64,000 nt of DNA from Thinopyrum elongatum (Eukaryota > Streptophyta > Magnoliopsida > Poales > Poaceae). Positions 45,682-56,745 of the stretch are shown one piece after another (position 1 is the first letter of the stretch; the number at the start of each line of letters is the position of its first letter). The notes under the pieces were generated by a model. The model was not told where the DNA came from. It ran no database searches and saw only the letters and a list, made by a program, of their open reading frames with translations. Location: contig CM022303.1 in the NCBI GenBank assembly GCA_011799875.1, positions 424,570,483-424,634,482 on the forward strand. Direction: 5' to 3'. The position numbers and the translations under genes are program-made.

Positions 45682-46414
45682 TGTCGTAAGGCGATCTCAT
45701 TAGTTTTGGGACGGAAATGATAAATCCCGAACGTTCGGGAATTATTAGCGTCCTTAATTAAGTATGTAAAAGGAAAAGTTTGGAAACCTTTTGTATCCGT
45801 ACGCATTTGTAAGTACGTGCATATAGCACAAACTTAACTATATATTGCAGTACACGTCTCTCTCTCTATATGGTTGTAGACTGTACTACTACTTGTATGT
45901 ATACACACGTGCAAATGCACGTTTTAACATTAAGATGCAGTTTTCATAAAAGTAGAAAAACAGCACCAGTCAAGCTTGTGAAACCATTCAATGCAAAAGA
46001 AATGCAAAAATGCTCATTTGATTATTTACTTTAGCTTCTTTCTCTCTGTGGTTTTTTCTCTATGTCGGGAAGGCATGCAAATTCCCAAACCGCTTCGTAC
46101 ACCCTGTACCGAATTTTGTGCCTAAGAAGTTGTGCCGTGCAATTAGAATTCCAACTTGAGTACTACTACTACTACTACTACTAGTACTAGGAGTAGTAGC
46201 TAGGGATCGAGTGTGTGAGATGAACCGGACAAAGTAAATGCAGAGAGATGAAATGCAAAAAAGATAGGAGGGATGTGATGGTTGCTTGTCCATTCATTTT
46301 ACCAGGCCACTTATTACTGGGAGTGGTGGGGTTTTGTGATATGACAGCTTTACTGCCGCGCCACGAGCGGGGTGAGACTCCCTTGCAGCGCCGGCCTCTA
46401 CACTAGTACCAGTA
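45682..46414. other. Non-coding stretch with an ACT microsatellite
   Basis: It is the 3' flank of the small gene. TACTACTACTACTACTACTA occurs at about 46161-46182. No further gene is seen. Confidence 0.5.
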
Positions 46415-46595
46415 CCTCCGTCGTGGTTTATTAGTCCCCCATGTAATTTGACTGAAGATTTAACTGACAAAATGTTAGTGCATGTCAACAAAAACTATAT
46501 CATTGGATTCGTATTTGAACATAGTTTTCAATGATATAATTTTTGGTGACATGCATGAGCATTTTGTTAGTTAAATTTATGGCCGTACTATATAT
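46415..46595. mobile_element. Stowaway-like MITE fragment
   Basis: CTCCGTCGTGGTTTATTAGTCC after a TA resembles the left end of Stowaway MITEs such as 27128-27254. The interior ATTTTTGGTGACATGCAT matches text at about 24376. The right terminus is missing; the next element begins at 46596. Confidence 0.5.
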
Positions 46596-46619
46596 AGTAA
46601 GGTGCCCGTGCGTTGCACG

Positions 46620-47213
46620 GAACAGTGAAATGCATTGATCGGGGAGTTGTTTATTTTGACAAAGTATGTGGGGGTCATCTCATGTGTAACAAATATCGAT
46701 AGGTTTCTTCGGATATTATTTCTTCTATAGAGCTCACAAGCATCTGAGTGAATAGTAAATGTAGGCTAAATAGATAAAAAAGTATCTTTTGCAAACAAAA
46801 GTGTTCAACTGTTTAACCTGCATCCAAAACTTTTGAAGAAATAACACTTATTGTGCTTTGCAAGAAATGATCTTTATGAATTATTTTTTGAGTATCGATT
46901 TTGTTTAATTTTTCTAGACCACCATGAATGTAAATCAGGATGACTTGGAAGGGGTCAGAGGAGATGTAAGAAATGGTTCATCATAAGTCTTTCACCATTA
47001 CTGTAGTAAAAATTCACAATTAATCTCATAAATGGCAAGCGAGAACTCTAATGGAGCAAAAGCATACATGGAAGATTCTAGACTAAACCATAAATGGATA
47101 CACTTTTATTCAAGCGTGATACTCTAATAGAGCAAGATCCTGCATGGAAGGTTCTATACTATATAAATAAGAAGTGTCCACATGCTTAGACAGCGGCTTA
47201 CATTGAGCGAAGA
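46620..47213. other. Non-coding left interior of the 1.8-kb TIR element
   Basis: AT-rich DNA with a duplicated stretch around CTAATGGAGCAAAAGCATACATGGAAGATTC-like text (about 47050 and 47127, ~77 bp apart). It lies 3' of the SINA fragment. Confidence 0.4.
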
Positions 47214-47932
47214 CTAATGATGAACAGTTAACTTGGTAATGCATATGCCCAGGTGAACCTCCTTGGAGTCCCCGTGCATCATCTTGGGGTGAATATGATA
47301 CCAGGCCTCTTCCATGTCCACATTGCCGGGAATGGAGCAGCTCGCCACAGTCCCATTCAGCATGAGGGAGGCGTCGAGGTCGCCCTCGTACGCCAGAGGG
47401 GCAGTAACAATGAGCACGCACCTATACAACAGCCTCGTGTCAGCGTCAGCGGCGTTGCCCCTGACGCACACTACAGAGATGAGGCGACGGCCTGCGCGGG
47501 CCTTATCAGTGCCCACAGCCAAGAGGAAGACGCTGCCATCCTCCTCCACGACTAGCAGGCGGTGGTGATCCTCCAGCGACTCCGGCACGGCGAACGGGTA
47601 GCACGTCTCATACTTGATGTTCACCGCGGGCCAGTAGTGATTGCTGGACGGTGCTGTGAGGTGATGCGTGAGGCTCGCCGGCGAGCCCTCAAACGGCGGC
47701 GTGCACTCATAGCAGTAGCAGGGCGCGTGCGCGCATCTGGAACTATGCTCCGCCAGCGAGTGCTGGTCAACGTACCTCTCACAGCCGAAACTCTTGTAGA
47801 CACAGGGCACCTTGTAGGCATCGACCAGGCCGTCCATGAAACGGGAGTAGCTGTAGGGGACGTTGTGCCCGTCGCATGGAGTGCAAGAGTAGCACACGAA
47901 GCGGTAGATGGTGTACTTACTAGTACTCCCTC
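47214..47932 (-). pseudogene. SINA-type E3 ubiquitin ligase fragment (SIAH zinc finger and C-terminal domain), 5'-truncated
   Basis: The minus-strand frame is open from the MITE junction at about 47932 to the stop at 47214, with no ATG at its start and no internal stop. It begins after where a RING domain would be, with VCYSCTPCDG. The SIAH-type finger follows: VPC-x5-GC, H-SLAEH, C-HAPC, ECTPPFEG and L-HHL (about residues 30-82). A C-terminal substrate-binding-like region with RLLYRCVLIVTAP and a final KEVHLGICITKL completes it. Plant SINA proteins ubiquitinate regulators and dimerise through this C-terminal domain. Without RING it could at most act as a dominant-negative partner. The missing 5' part and its location between TIRs point to capture. 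Confidence 0.75.
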
Positions 47933-47935
47933 CGT

Positions 47936-48400
47936 TTCTTTTACTAGTCTCTATTCTCTACTCTTATAAAAAACCGAGTTGGTGATGATGGTGTGCCTGT
48001 CATCTTGCAATACAGACCGTCCGATCTATATCTGACGGATAGAAAGCAAACTATGGCAATTTTGCAAAAGGATACCCGCACCTCTCTCGTTCATCCTTAT
48101 CTCCGACAACTTCATTGTTGAGTAATTAGAAAAGGAAGCCTCTGGAACAATCTGGCATGGTGGCCACTGCCGTCGTCGTCCATCCCCATGCCTCCACTAA
48201 GTCCGACCACCAATCACCACCGCACCCCACTCCTCCTCACCTTATCTCTTATCTTTCTCGAGATATCATTTTTTCGATGAAATTCTCGAGATACCATTTT
48301 TTTGATGAAATTCTCGAGATATCATTAGTTTTTACACATGGGATTACTCCTGCATGGGTCAATCACAACAGGTGTTTTGTAAAAAAAATGCATCTTGATG
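47936..48400. other. Stowaway fragment and non-coding right interior of the TIR element
   Basis: CTCCCTCCGTTTCTTTTACTAG at 47936 is a Stowaway left end following TA; its other end is not seen. At 48260-48330 TTCTCGAGATATCATTTTTT recurs two to three times as a ~30-bp tandem repeat. Confidence 0.5.
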
Positions 48401-48430
48401 TTCCATGCAATGCACGGGCATCTTGCTAGT

Positions 48431-49122
48431 TTGCATATAATTCCAAACACCACGTAGACACGTTCTCTGACCATTTTACAACTATGTTAGTATCAATGTT
48501 AGTGGGTCAGCCGGTGCAAGTTCCAGCCCCGGGTGTTTTAACCTTTTTTTAGTAATGATATCTGGCAATTATTCGCCACGAGCCCAATCCTGGCGAATCC
48601 CACATAACCGTCAGATTTCCATTCGACGGTGGCCTGTTTTTAAGCCATAGTATTTGACAAAACTGCCACCCTTACACACATACTGTAACTGCGTCGCGGG
48701 CATTTGCAACTGCCATGTCTCCCAGCGAACGTTTGCTGGGGATTGGAGTTGGCACCAATGGTGGTTCGTAGTCCTTCCACGCTCGGGCATTGAAGTTTGT
48801 AACTATTTTACAATATACTACTCCTCCGGTGCTAGTAGTAGAGCAGAGTCCTACTACACTATACTACTCAGGCATAGTAGTAGGTACTGTAGTTTATTGT
48901 ACTAGTACTGTGATCACTCAAGCAAGTTGTCTGGCATCGATATGACCCTACGCTGCAGGGATGTGTCTCTAAGTCAAGCGGCGCGCTGCTGCTACATTGT
49001 CATCATCACCTGTCCACTTCCCGCAGCACATATTCGCTTCTCCATCCTCGTCCACACATAATCGTCCAATCTTCCATCCCCACTAGGCGCCTCCCCCCTC
49101 TTCCAAAACCCAAACACTAACA
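48431..49122. other. Non-coding stretch upstream of the F-box-like gene
   Basis: No gene is seen. 48800-48920 is rich in TAGTA/TACTA triplets. A CACC...CCAC leader-like C-rich stretch before 49123 may be the 5' leader of the next gene. Confidence 0.4.
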
Positions 49123-50536
49123 ATGGCAGAACCGAGTAGCATCCGCTGAAAGAGTAGCTGTATTTCAATCCCCATAGAGGTAATCAAGCTCATTGTTTCG
49201 CGTGTGGACAATCTCAGTACCATGCCACTCACCGTGTGCTCGTCGGGGCTGTACCGTTTACTCAAAGTCCTCAAGCCGGAGGTTTTTAAGCCAGATCCCT
49301 ACTTGCTGATGCCGCCTGATCTTCAGAAACGGCGTGTCACATAGCATAATGATCGTAGGGTGGCGAGCATCAACCCCCTCGACTGTGATCCGATCCTCGT
49401 CACCCTCAACTACATTAACGGTAACACGTCTTGGATGGTGCTCGTCAATGGTCACGGCAGCTGGATGCTCGTGGAGGTCTACACCCGATTATTGATCCCC
49501 CTTCCTTCGATTAACACTGCACTGCTTTGGCACCGTGGCCCAGAATACTCCGAATCTTACAGTAGCCAACATGATACCAAGTTTTATTTGCTCAAGGTTG
49601 TAATCTGCCAAGTGCCCACAAGATCTGCGAATTATAAAGACTTCAGGCTAATTGCGTTCTTCAACCATAGTCTCGCCTATCTGACAGGCCACTGGGGTAA
49701 GTGGATAAATCTGCACGTCCATCGCAGGATCATACATCCTCCATGGCTCTCTGATGCCATTGAACACAGGGGCTTCATTTATGCCGTGGACTCCTTCTAT
49801 GGCTGGACGTATTGTTGGCCTACTCCAGTCATCGCTACAACGGGCTGTTATAGCAGTATGTTACTTTCCTATGATACCATGATGGCTTGCTTATATTACT
49901 CTCAACATTTACTGAAAAAATATTCATGCTCATAACATGTTGTTCTTAAGATTGACTACAGTACGAGCCCTTTTTTATTTGACTCCAACTTGATATGATG
50001 TTGTAGGCCGCCTGGTGTCCCTACCCTTCCTAATCCCAGAACCTTTCAAAGAAGAGCAGCATGGCAGTTGCAGGTGGTTCCTGACTCGATCAGATGACGG
50101 CGAATGATTGATGATCGTTCACACGTACCAGACGTGTTGTTTCGCGGAATACAATCACAGTCACTGCAAGGTCTTTGAGCAGGATCCCAGCTTCTCTGGG
50201 CCTTCAGGAATTTTTGACTGGAGGCCGGTAAGTAGCCTTGGTACACACTCTCTGTTTCTCGGACTGAATTATCCGATTAACCAGGAGATAACTGACGGCA
50301 AGGATCATGATGGCAGCACGGTTTCGTTCATCAGGCAAAACTGTGTGTACACAGCATACCATGTGTCTCTCCATGCACTATACCCTGATATGTGCCGCCA
50401 CGCTCTACAACCCAAAGTAGGAGAGATGGTCGCAAGTATCAGACTTCGACCTGCTGGCTGGAGTTTCCCCCGTCAGGCACCTATCTGGTTCAAGCTGCCA
50501 GCCAATCTCCACAGCTTAATAAATAGTAATGTCTAA
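49123..50536 (+). pseudogene. F-box / DUF295 protein gene, two exons, three nonsense codons
   Basis: Exon 1 begins ATGGCAGAACCG (49123) and runs in one frame to a GTATGT donor near 49856, with stops at 49147-49149 and 49342-49344. Residues 15-50 look like a degenerate F-box (IPIEVIKLIVSRVDN and PLTVCSSGLYRLL). Exon 2 starts after TGTTGTAG at 50007, has a stop near 50105, and contains SLGTHSLFLGLNYPI and NCVYTAYH, signatures of the DUF295 domain. In plants DUF295 proteins with F-box serve as SCF ubiquitin-ligase adaptors or organelle-localised relatives. The family is large and variable in grasses. As it stands only short peptides could be made. Confidence 0.7.
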
Positions 50537-51440
50537 TTGAGCCAGTTAGTTAGATGCGTACACTTGGTGTAGTAGGATCTTTATTTAGTTTGATGCATAC
50601 ACTTGTTCTTTTTTGGTAGCCCTTTTGTAATGTTGGCTGATGTTTGGTTTGGAAGAGAGAGCTGTGTCTTTACTCTTCTGGCATGCTTACTGCTTCTGTT
50701 GCACCCCCAGCCCTGGTTGCTGCTGCTATTTTCAATGTACAATCAGTAATATATTTCGTCTGTTGGTTGAATAAATGTGTTGTTAGAACGACAAACACAA
50801 TGTTTTGGAAGTCGTTGCACGGTCCGATCCTTTAGTGCCCCATACGTAGCACATAGTATTTTTGGTACGAAACACATTTTTCACTTGTCGATCACATGCA
50901 GCCCAGTGATGAAGGCCCAATAGAGGAGCCCATAATTAACTGGAAGGGAGGCTCTCACATGAATCCGGCCCAGGTACATGCTCATGGTCCCCTAAACATA
51001 AATAAATAAATAAATAAAGCTAAATGCTCATGCACTAGTTCTTTAAATTTACGATTTGAAATGTCAAATTTTAACAGGAGGATATTATTTCCTATGAGAG
51101 TGTCGTTACATTCAGTCGATATTATTCTTAGGCAAAGATAGTGACCAGTCTTTTTTCTCCCATCATTTTCTTCCTGCAACCAGCGGACCCATGCAAATCA
51201 TAGTCAACGTCGTAAATAGTTCCAATCCATTATTATTTTTCGATAAGAATGCCCAACCCAGCGCAACACATTGGCGACACCATTTTATCCCAGGGCTTCT
51301 GAATGTGCTCGGCTTTGCACCTCAAGAATAAAATTGCCTAAAAAAACCTCAAGAAGAAAAAGGTACTCCGCAACATTTTACAATAAGTTGTAGCCATATA
51401 AAATTAATTCTTATAATCCAGCATAAAGAGTTTTTGGGTC
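50537..51440. other. Non-coding stretch
   Basis: No protein-like frame is visible. An AATA microsatellite lies at about 50999-51018. The left part is probably 3' flank of the F-box-like gene. Confidence 0.4.
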
Positions 51441-53770
51441 TCACCGGTCCAGCCGTCAAAACCAAACCTGCGCCGGCAGGAGCGCATGTTCCCGCCTTCT
51501 ACGGTTGGTTGTGCTACCGTGCATGCATCGCCGCCCTGTCGTACCCTGAAATGCTGGCCAGGCCATCCCTTTACTCCCCCTGACATCCTATTCTTCTCCG
51601 GCGATGGCATCCTACCCCGCACCAGAATCAGTGAACCCTCGTACTCCCCTCCGCCTATGGCCATACTGCCGCATGTTCCCCAGCTCCTCTTCATTCCCGC
51701 CTGAGGCCTCGCCGTCGTCCTCTGCCTTGGTGCGCTTGCAGTGGCGCTGCCATCCGGCCCTGTCAACATAGTGAATCGGAAGAGGATTGTAGTTGTGAGT
51801 ATGACAGTACGGACCCACCAGGTCCACTCCCGAACACAAGCAAGCGCCTCTTTACTACTCAGATGCACCCCTCTATTTTTTTACTCTAATCCACCCTACT
51901 GATATCTGGGACCCACATCATTGTGAACGTATAGTCAATTAATGACAGAATTGCACAACACTTTTTTTGAGGATTTGTTCAGAGGAGCAGGCTATAAATT
52001 GGGTAGTGCGGTCTCTGTGGCCCGTCTAACAAGATGACCAGCCCAGCAGTTTTTTCTTTGGGAAAATAGGTAGCCCACTATTTCTTTTTGAAGAATACCC
52101 AAACTAGGCCTATTTATTTTCTCCGACTTACTGGGCTACAAATCATTCAAGACGAGGAGGGATGCATTCCGGCCTGGCCAGAGAGTATGGGCAGTAAATC
52201 TTAAAAGTAATATGAAAGGGGTTGCAAATTCCAAAAAAAATAGCAAATGGGCAATTAGTTTTGTTTTTTGTTTTTGTTCTTCACTGATATTTTATATTTC
52301 ATTGGATTTTAACATAACAGAGTATTACTTTATTTTTAAATTAGTTTTAGTATGGCTACTAATTTTTGGATTAAAAATATTTTGTTCCCCAGCAAAAATA
52401 TGTGAATTTTTAAAATGTTGCATATCTTTTAGTTCAAATTTTTAACCCTGGTACTGACCAGAAAATGAGCAGCAATTCTAAAAATGGAAAATGGGCTACA
52501 ATAAATTCCATATGAATTAGCAAATGGGCTGTAAATTATAAAAATAATAGCAAATGGGTTGTACACGCCACAGATTTCGAGGCTAACTTGTTTACGCAAG
52601 GCTTTGTCAACTTATAGTCAACACACGATTCTAGCAGCAGTGACTGTTGGATGTCCATCCAACGGCCGACGTGCTTCTTCAATCTCTGATCTTCCTGCTC
52701 CAGTCGCCTAAACCAGCACCGGTGGGACTGCCTGCTCCCTCCTCTTGTGGCCGGCTATGATGCCGCGCAGGCTTCACCGGCCCACCCTACTCCCTCCGCT
52801 GGCCTGGCCATCCCTCTACCCACCCACACCTCCTGTTATTCTCCGGTGACGGCAGCCTCACACCGCAGCCGAACCAGTCAACCGTCATACTCCCCTCAGC
52901 ATGGGCATCCACTACTGTGTGTTCGTCGGCTCCGGGTTGTTCCATTCCTAGGTCTCACCGTCGTCCACCACGTTGGTGCTCTAGGTGTGGCGTGCTCAAT
53001 GTGGTCAACATTCAACAAACGACAACCATCGGAATAGGGATGTACGTGGAGAGGATGACAGTAGGGACCCCCATGGTCCATGGCCACACGCAAGCAACTG
53101 CCTCCTTATTACGCAAAAAAAAAAATGATTCCTCCCCCTGACATTTGGGGCACACCGGTTCGGAGGCTGACCTGTGGGCCTACTAAGTTGATGAGAGTGC
53201 AGGGCTTTGTCAACTTAGTCAACAAATGACTCTACCAGCAGTGACCGTTGGATTTTAATCGAACGGTCCTGGTGCTTCTTCAATCTCTGATCTTCTTGCA
53301 CCAGCCGCCCAAACTAGCGCCGACGGGACCGCCTGCTCCTGCCTCCAGTGGCCGGCTGTGCTGTCGCGCAAGCCTCATCGCCCCACCCTACTCCCACCGC
53401 TGGCTAGGCCTTCCCTCTACTCACCCACACCCCCTGTTATTCTCCGATGATGGCAGCCTCAAACCGCAACCGAACCAGTCAACCCTCATACTCCCCTCTA
53501 CGTGGGCATCCACTGCTGCGTATTCCCTGGCTCTGGGTCATTCTCTTCCTAGGTCGCACCGTCGTCCACCACCTTGGTGCTCTCAGACGGTATGACGTTG
53601 TCAACGCGGTCAACGAGCAACAGCCATCAGAAGAGGACTGTACGTGGAGAGGCTGACAGCTGGGTCCATGGCCGCACGCAAGGAAGTGCCTCCTTATTAC
53701 GCGCAAAATAATGATTCCTCCACCTGATAGCTCGGACCCACCGGCAGGGCCTCTGTATTTCATGAAAAAA
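51440..53770 (+). repeat. ~600-bp repeat, two tandem copies plus one older copy
   Basis: Copy 2 and copy 3 align with 601-603 bp spacing: GCTTTGTCAACTTA at 52601 and 53204, GAACCAGTCAACC at 52871 and 53472. A more diverged copy lies at about 51450-51870 (GTGAACCCTCGTACTCCCCTCC near 51629). Each contains GGCCATCCCTCTAC-CCACCCAC and GTACGTGGAGAGG-type blocks. They lie near the CACTA right end and may be giant subterminal repeats. Frames inside are not conserved between copies. Confidence 0.75.
51870..52590. other. AT-rich spacer with GCAAATGGGC-like motifs
   Basis: The motif TAGCAAATGGGC recurs about four times between 52230 and 52560. No gene is seen. Confidence 0.45.
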
Positions 53771-54079
53771 TGTTCCCCCCTGACAGCTGGGACCCATCGG
53801 CTTTATCTTCGCATGGAAGGAAGTGCCTTCTTACCCCCTGACAGCTGGGACCCACCAGGTTGAAGTGAAGGTAGCGTTATCTGTCTGGCCGCGAACGTGT
53901 ACGTACATTGCGGTCGATCGGTCTCTCTACAGCGACGTACCATGGCCGAGTAAGGAGTGGCACGTGTTGAAGTAGAGGCGCTGACGTAGCATGTCACGTA
54001 GTCCATCTATATCGTGTACACGTACGTACAGCCACACTGCAAGATAGTAAATACAACTACGTACGTACATACGGGCGGG

Positions 54080-54860
54080 GTCTCTAACGCGTACAGCGGC
54101 ATCGTCCTATTCATCGGCAGCCAACCAGCTGGGTCAGAACGGAGTAAACAGCGTCGCGTGTTCATCGGGAGCCAGCCGGCTTGGATGGAACAGCCGAAAC
54201 AAGGTCTGGCGTACTGCGGAACGGAGGAAACGGCCTTCTGTTCGACCTCGTACGGTCGAAACGAGGTCCTGTTCATCGGGAAGAGTCTGGCGTACCGCAA
54301 AACGGAGGAAACGGACTTCTGTTCGAGTGCCTACGGTCGAAACATGGTCCTGTTGATCGGGAGGGGTGTGGCGTACCGCAAAACAGAGGAAACAGACTTA
54401 TGTTGGAGCGCCTACAGTCGAAACGGGGTCCTGTTCATCGGGAGGGGTGTGGCGTACCACAAAACGGGACTCCACGAGGTCCTGTTCATCCACTGTCTAC
54501 TACCTCGCTCCAGCCTCCACTGGCTACTGTTTATCCACCGTCGACTTCCTCCAGCCTCCACCTGCTACTGTTCATCCACCGTCGAGTTCCTCCTGCCTCC
54601 ACCAACTACTGTTCATCCATGGGCTACTATTCATCCAGCCTCCACCGGCTACTATTCAATCAGCCCTACACGTGGTCCTGTTCATCCACCCCCAACCGGC
54701 TCGGGTGTGGCGGCCTCCTTGATCGGGGTCCTGTTCATCCAGCGGCAACGACCTACTAATACCACGGGGTCCTGTTCATCCAACCCCCACCGGAAACTAT
54801 TCATCCAACCCCCAACAACGGTCACTGTTCATCAAGAGGCAGTAGGTTCGATCGGCTTCA
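54080..54860 (+). repeat. 81-bp tandem repeat and CTACTGTTCATCCA array
   Basis: The marker T(C/G)TGGCGTAC occurs at 54205, 54286, 54367 and 54448, an exact 81-bp period. From 54480 to 54840 a shorter unit, (G)GTCCTGTTCATCC or CTACTGTTCATCCA with CCTCCACC, continues. A 283-codon plus-strand frame (54014-54865) is open across it because 81 is a multiple of three. The protein is repetitive, so it is more likely a by-product than a gene. Confidence 0.8.
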
Positions 54861-54869
54861 GTTAGCAGT

Positions 54870-55000
54870 AGTAGCGAAGGAATCGCTCAGGTTCAGTTAA
54901 CAACCAAGGGATCAATCGCTCGGGTTCAGTAACGTAGCTAGTGCAATCGCTCGGGTTCAGTAAGCGAACACCTCGCTCGGGTTCAGTTAGAGCCCAACGC
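54870..55000 (+). repeat. Four copies of TCGCTCGGGTTCAGT near the CACTA right end
   Basis: Copies or close variants lie near 54882, 54918, 54947 and 54972, spaced 25-36 bp. Short clustered repeats a few hundred bp from a CACTA terminus are candidate transposase-binding sites. Confidence 0.6.
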
Positions 55001-55309
55001 CTCGCACACATGCGCATACGTGTACGAGAGAAACGCGCAAACCTCCGTGCATCGCTCGGCCCCGACCACCCACTGTAACCTGGAACTCCCCAAAATTTTC
55101 CTCGCCCTCGCTTCTACCATGATTTTTTCCGTCATGGACGGCCCAAAGAATGTCATGCAGGTGCATCCTCGGCCCGCCCAGGACAAAAATCCCATTTTCT
55201 GTCATGATTTTTTGTCATAGAAGTAGGAGCCCACCACATCTATGATGATACGTGGTTTTGTGAAAAAGTGTCATAAGCATGACAGAAAAAATTCGTTCGA
55301 CCCATAATG

Positions 55310-55335
55310 TCACGGATGTGTCTTTTTTTGTAGTG
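55310..55335 (-). repeat. CACTA right terminal inverted repeat
   Basis: On the minus strand this end reads CACTACAAAAAAAGACAC and then ATCCGTGA. The 3' flank is AGA, matching the left flank. Nearby minus-strand motifs such as TTTTCTGTCATGC match the left subterminal region. Confidence 0.85.
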
Positions 55336-56219
55336 AGAGCTCAACGTAAACAAGGAAGATTATCGTTCATCCGCTACAGACTGCACGCGTGCAGCTACTG
55401 CTACTGCCGCGCCCACAAATGAATGGGTTGCGTTTGGAATTCCAGATCAGAGGACATCTACTAACGATTCTCATCATACAGTCGCTGCATCGGCTCCCAA
55501 TACGTAGGTTGCTCTAGCAATGGGTTTGCAAGCTGGCCTGCCACCTAGGTGAAGCCCGCGCAAGAAAGCTGCACCGTCATCCAGTGCAGCGGAGCTCCGT
55601 AAAAGTAGAGCTAACATGGGTTTTGTCCCTGCTTCCACACTTTTCCCTCCTATTGCACAAAGTAAAGCAGCGGAGAGCACTGGAGTCAATATTTCGGCAG
55701 ATGCAGGTGATAAGCATCCTACTCCTACTGGAGATGCACGTTCACAGGTGCCGGTGTCCTCCATGCGCGAGAAGACTCCCAGTTTAAACCTGCGTACTTC
55801 AAAGCTCCCTGTCAACCTTGGTGCTTCGTACAGTCCAAACAAGAAGATAACCAAGAAGACTGTGATTGAAATCCCTGATAGCACGCCCCGTCCTACCATG
55901 AATCCGGATGTTGGCGCAGCAGTTGACTATGACATGTTTGTTCAGCTATCACCTCTAGATTTTGCAAAACAGTATATTCAGAACTTGAGTGCAGCAGGAG
56001 AGGCACCCCATGGGTTTCACCGCACCGAGCTGCAGCCTTGGGATTGATCGCAGTCAGCCTGAACAAATCATGGATCTGGTGCATGTTGCTTTTGCTTTCC
56101 CAGGAGGTATGGTGACGATGATGGCGCAACCCAACGTTGATGGACGGAAGGCTGTGAAGTTGGTAGAGCCTTTAGTGCTAGGTAACAGTTTCTTTCACTT
56201 TTTTTTGGTTTTTGTTGTT

Positions 56220-56745
56220 CATGGCAATTACTGTTGATTTTTGATGGCAAATGTTTTGTTATGCATATGACAATGGTAGTTTAAATTACATGGCAACTTT
56301 AGTTTCCTTGTTATTTTCATGTCAGTCTCAAACTCAACTGACATGTCAATACAGTTATTAATTTCGCATGGCAAATGCTATCGATCTCACATGGTTAATG
56401 TAGTTTCTCTCACATGGCAACTGTAGTTCATCTCACTTGGTAGCTACTGTTGATCTCACATGGCAAATAATGTTACTCTCCCACAACAAATACTATTTTT
56501 GATTTTCACATGGCAGATGCTGTTGACCTCACATGGCAACTGCAGTTGCTTCCATAGTGGCAATTTTTACTGATTTAACATGGTAACTCCATATTTTTTT
56601 GCCCTTTCTTACTTTCAACCATAGAAGATCATTGTTCATGTCTTTTTATGTTTGAACTTACATTGCAAAACAACATTCTATCTACATGGCATTTTACGTT
56701 TGATCTTTGCATGGCAACTTCACATGTTTTAAATTCCTGTGTTTT
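56220..56745 (+). repeat. ATGGCAA repeats in a Ulp1-gene intron
   Basis: CACATGGCAACTGTAGTT-like units recur every 20-40 bp, always plus-strand, between the exons ending 56181 and starting 56757. Confidence 0.75.

Larger units (their letters stand above)
46596..48430. mobile_element. ~1.8-kb TIR element carrying a SINA-type gene fragment
   Basis: The left end reads TAGTAAGGTGCCCGTGCGTT and continues GCACGGAACA. The right end, read on the minus strand, is ACTAGCAAGATGCCCGTGCA followed by TTGCATGGAACAT. These are matching inverted repeats with few differences over about 30 bp. Such TAGCAA-TGCCCGTGCGTTGCA ends are common in grass genomes; I did not assign a superfamily. A SINA-type zinc-finger ORF occupies the middle and a Stowaway piece interrupts its 5' side. 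Confidence 0.6.
10184..55335. mobile_element. CACTA (En/Spm) transposon with nested insertions and host-gene fragments
   Basis: The left end reads CACTACAAAAAAA and the right end is its exact inverse complement for 13 bp; 23 of the first 26 bp match. Both ends are flanked by the trinucleotide AGA (10181-10183 and 55336-55338), the 3-bp target duplication expected for CACTA elements. Deleting 10184-55335 plus one AGA joins the host exon in frame, which independently supports these limits. Subtracting the two nested retrotransposons leaves about 28 kb. I see no TNP2-type transposase, so it was probably mobilised in trans. Direction of its own genes is mostly minus in the left half. Confidence 0.85.

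Noticed and set aside
54014..54865. 283-codon open frame as a genuine gene
   Set aside because: It spans 81-bp tandem repeats whose length is a multiple of three, so openness is expected by chance once one unit is open. Kept only as a finding to check.
10184..55335. CACTA as an autonomous element with TnpD/TNP2 transposase
   Set aside because: No TNP2-type frame or motif was found in any strand outside the nested retrotransposons.
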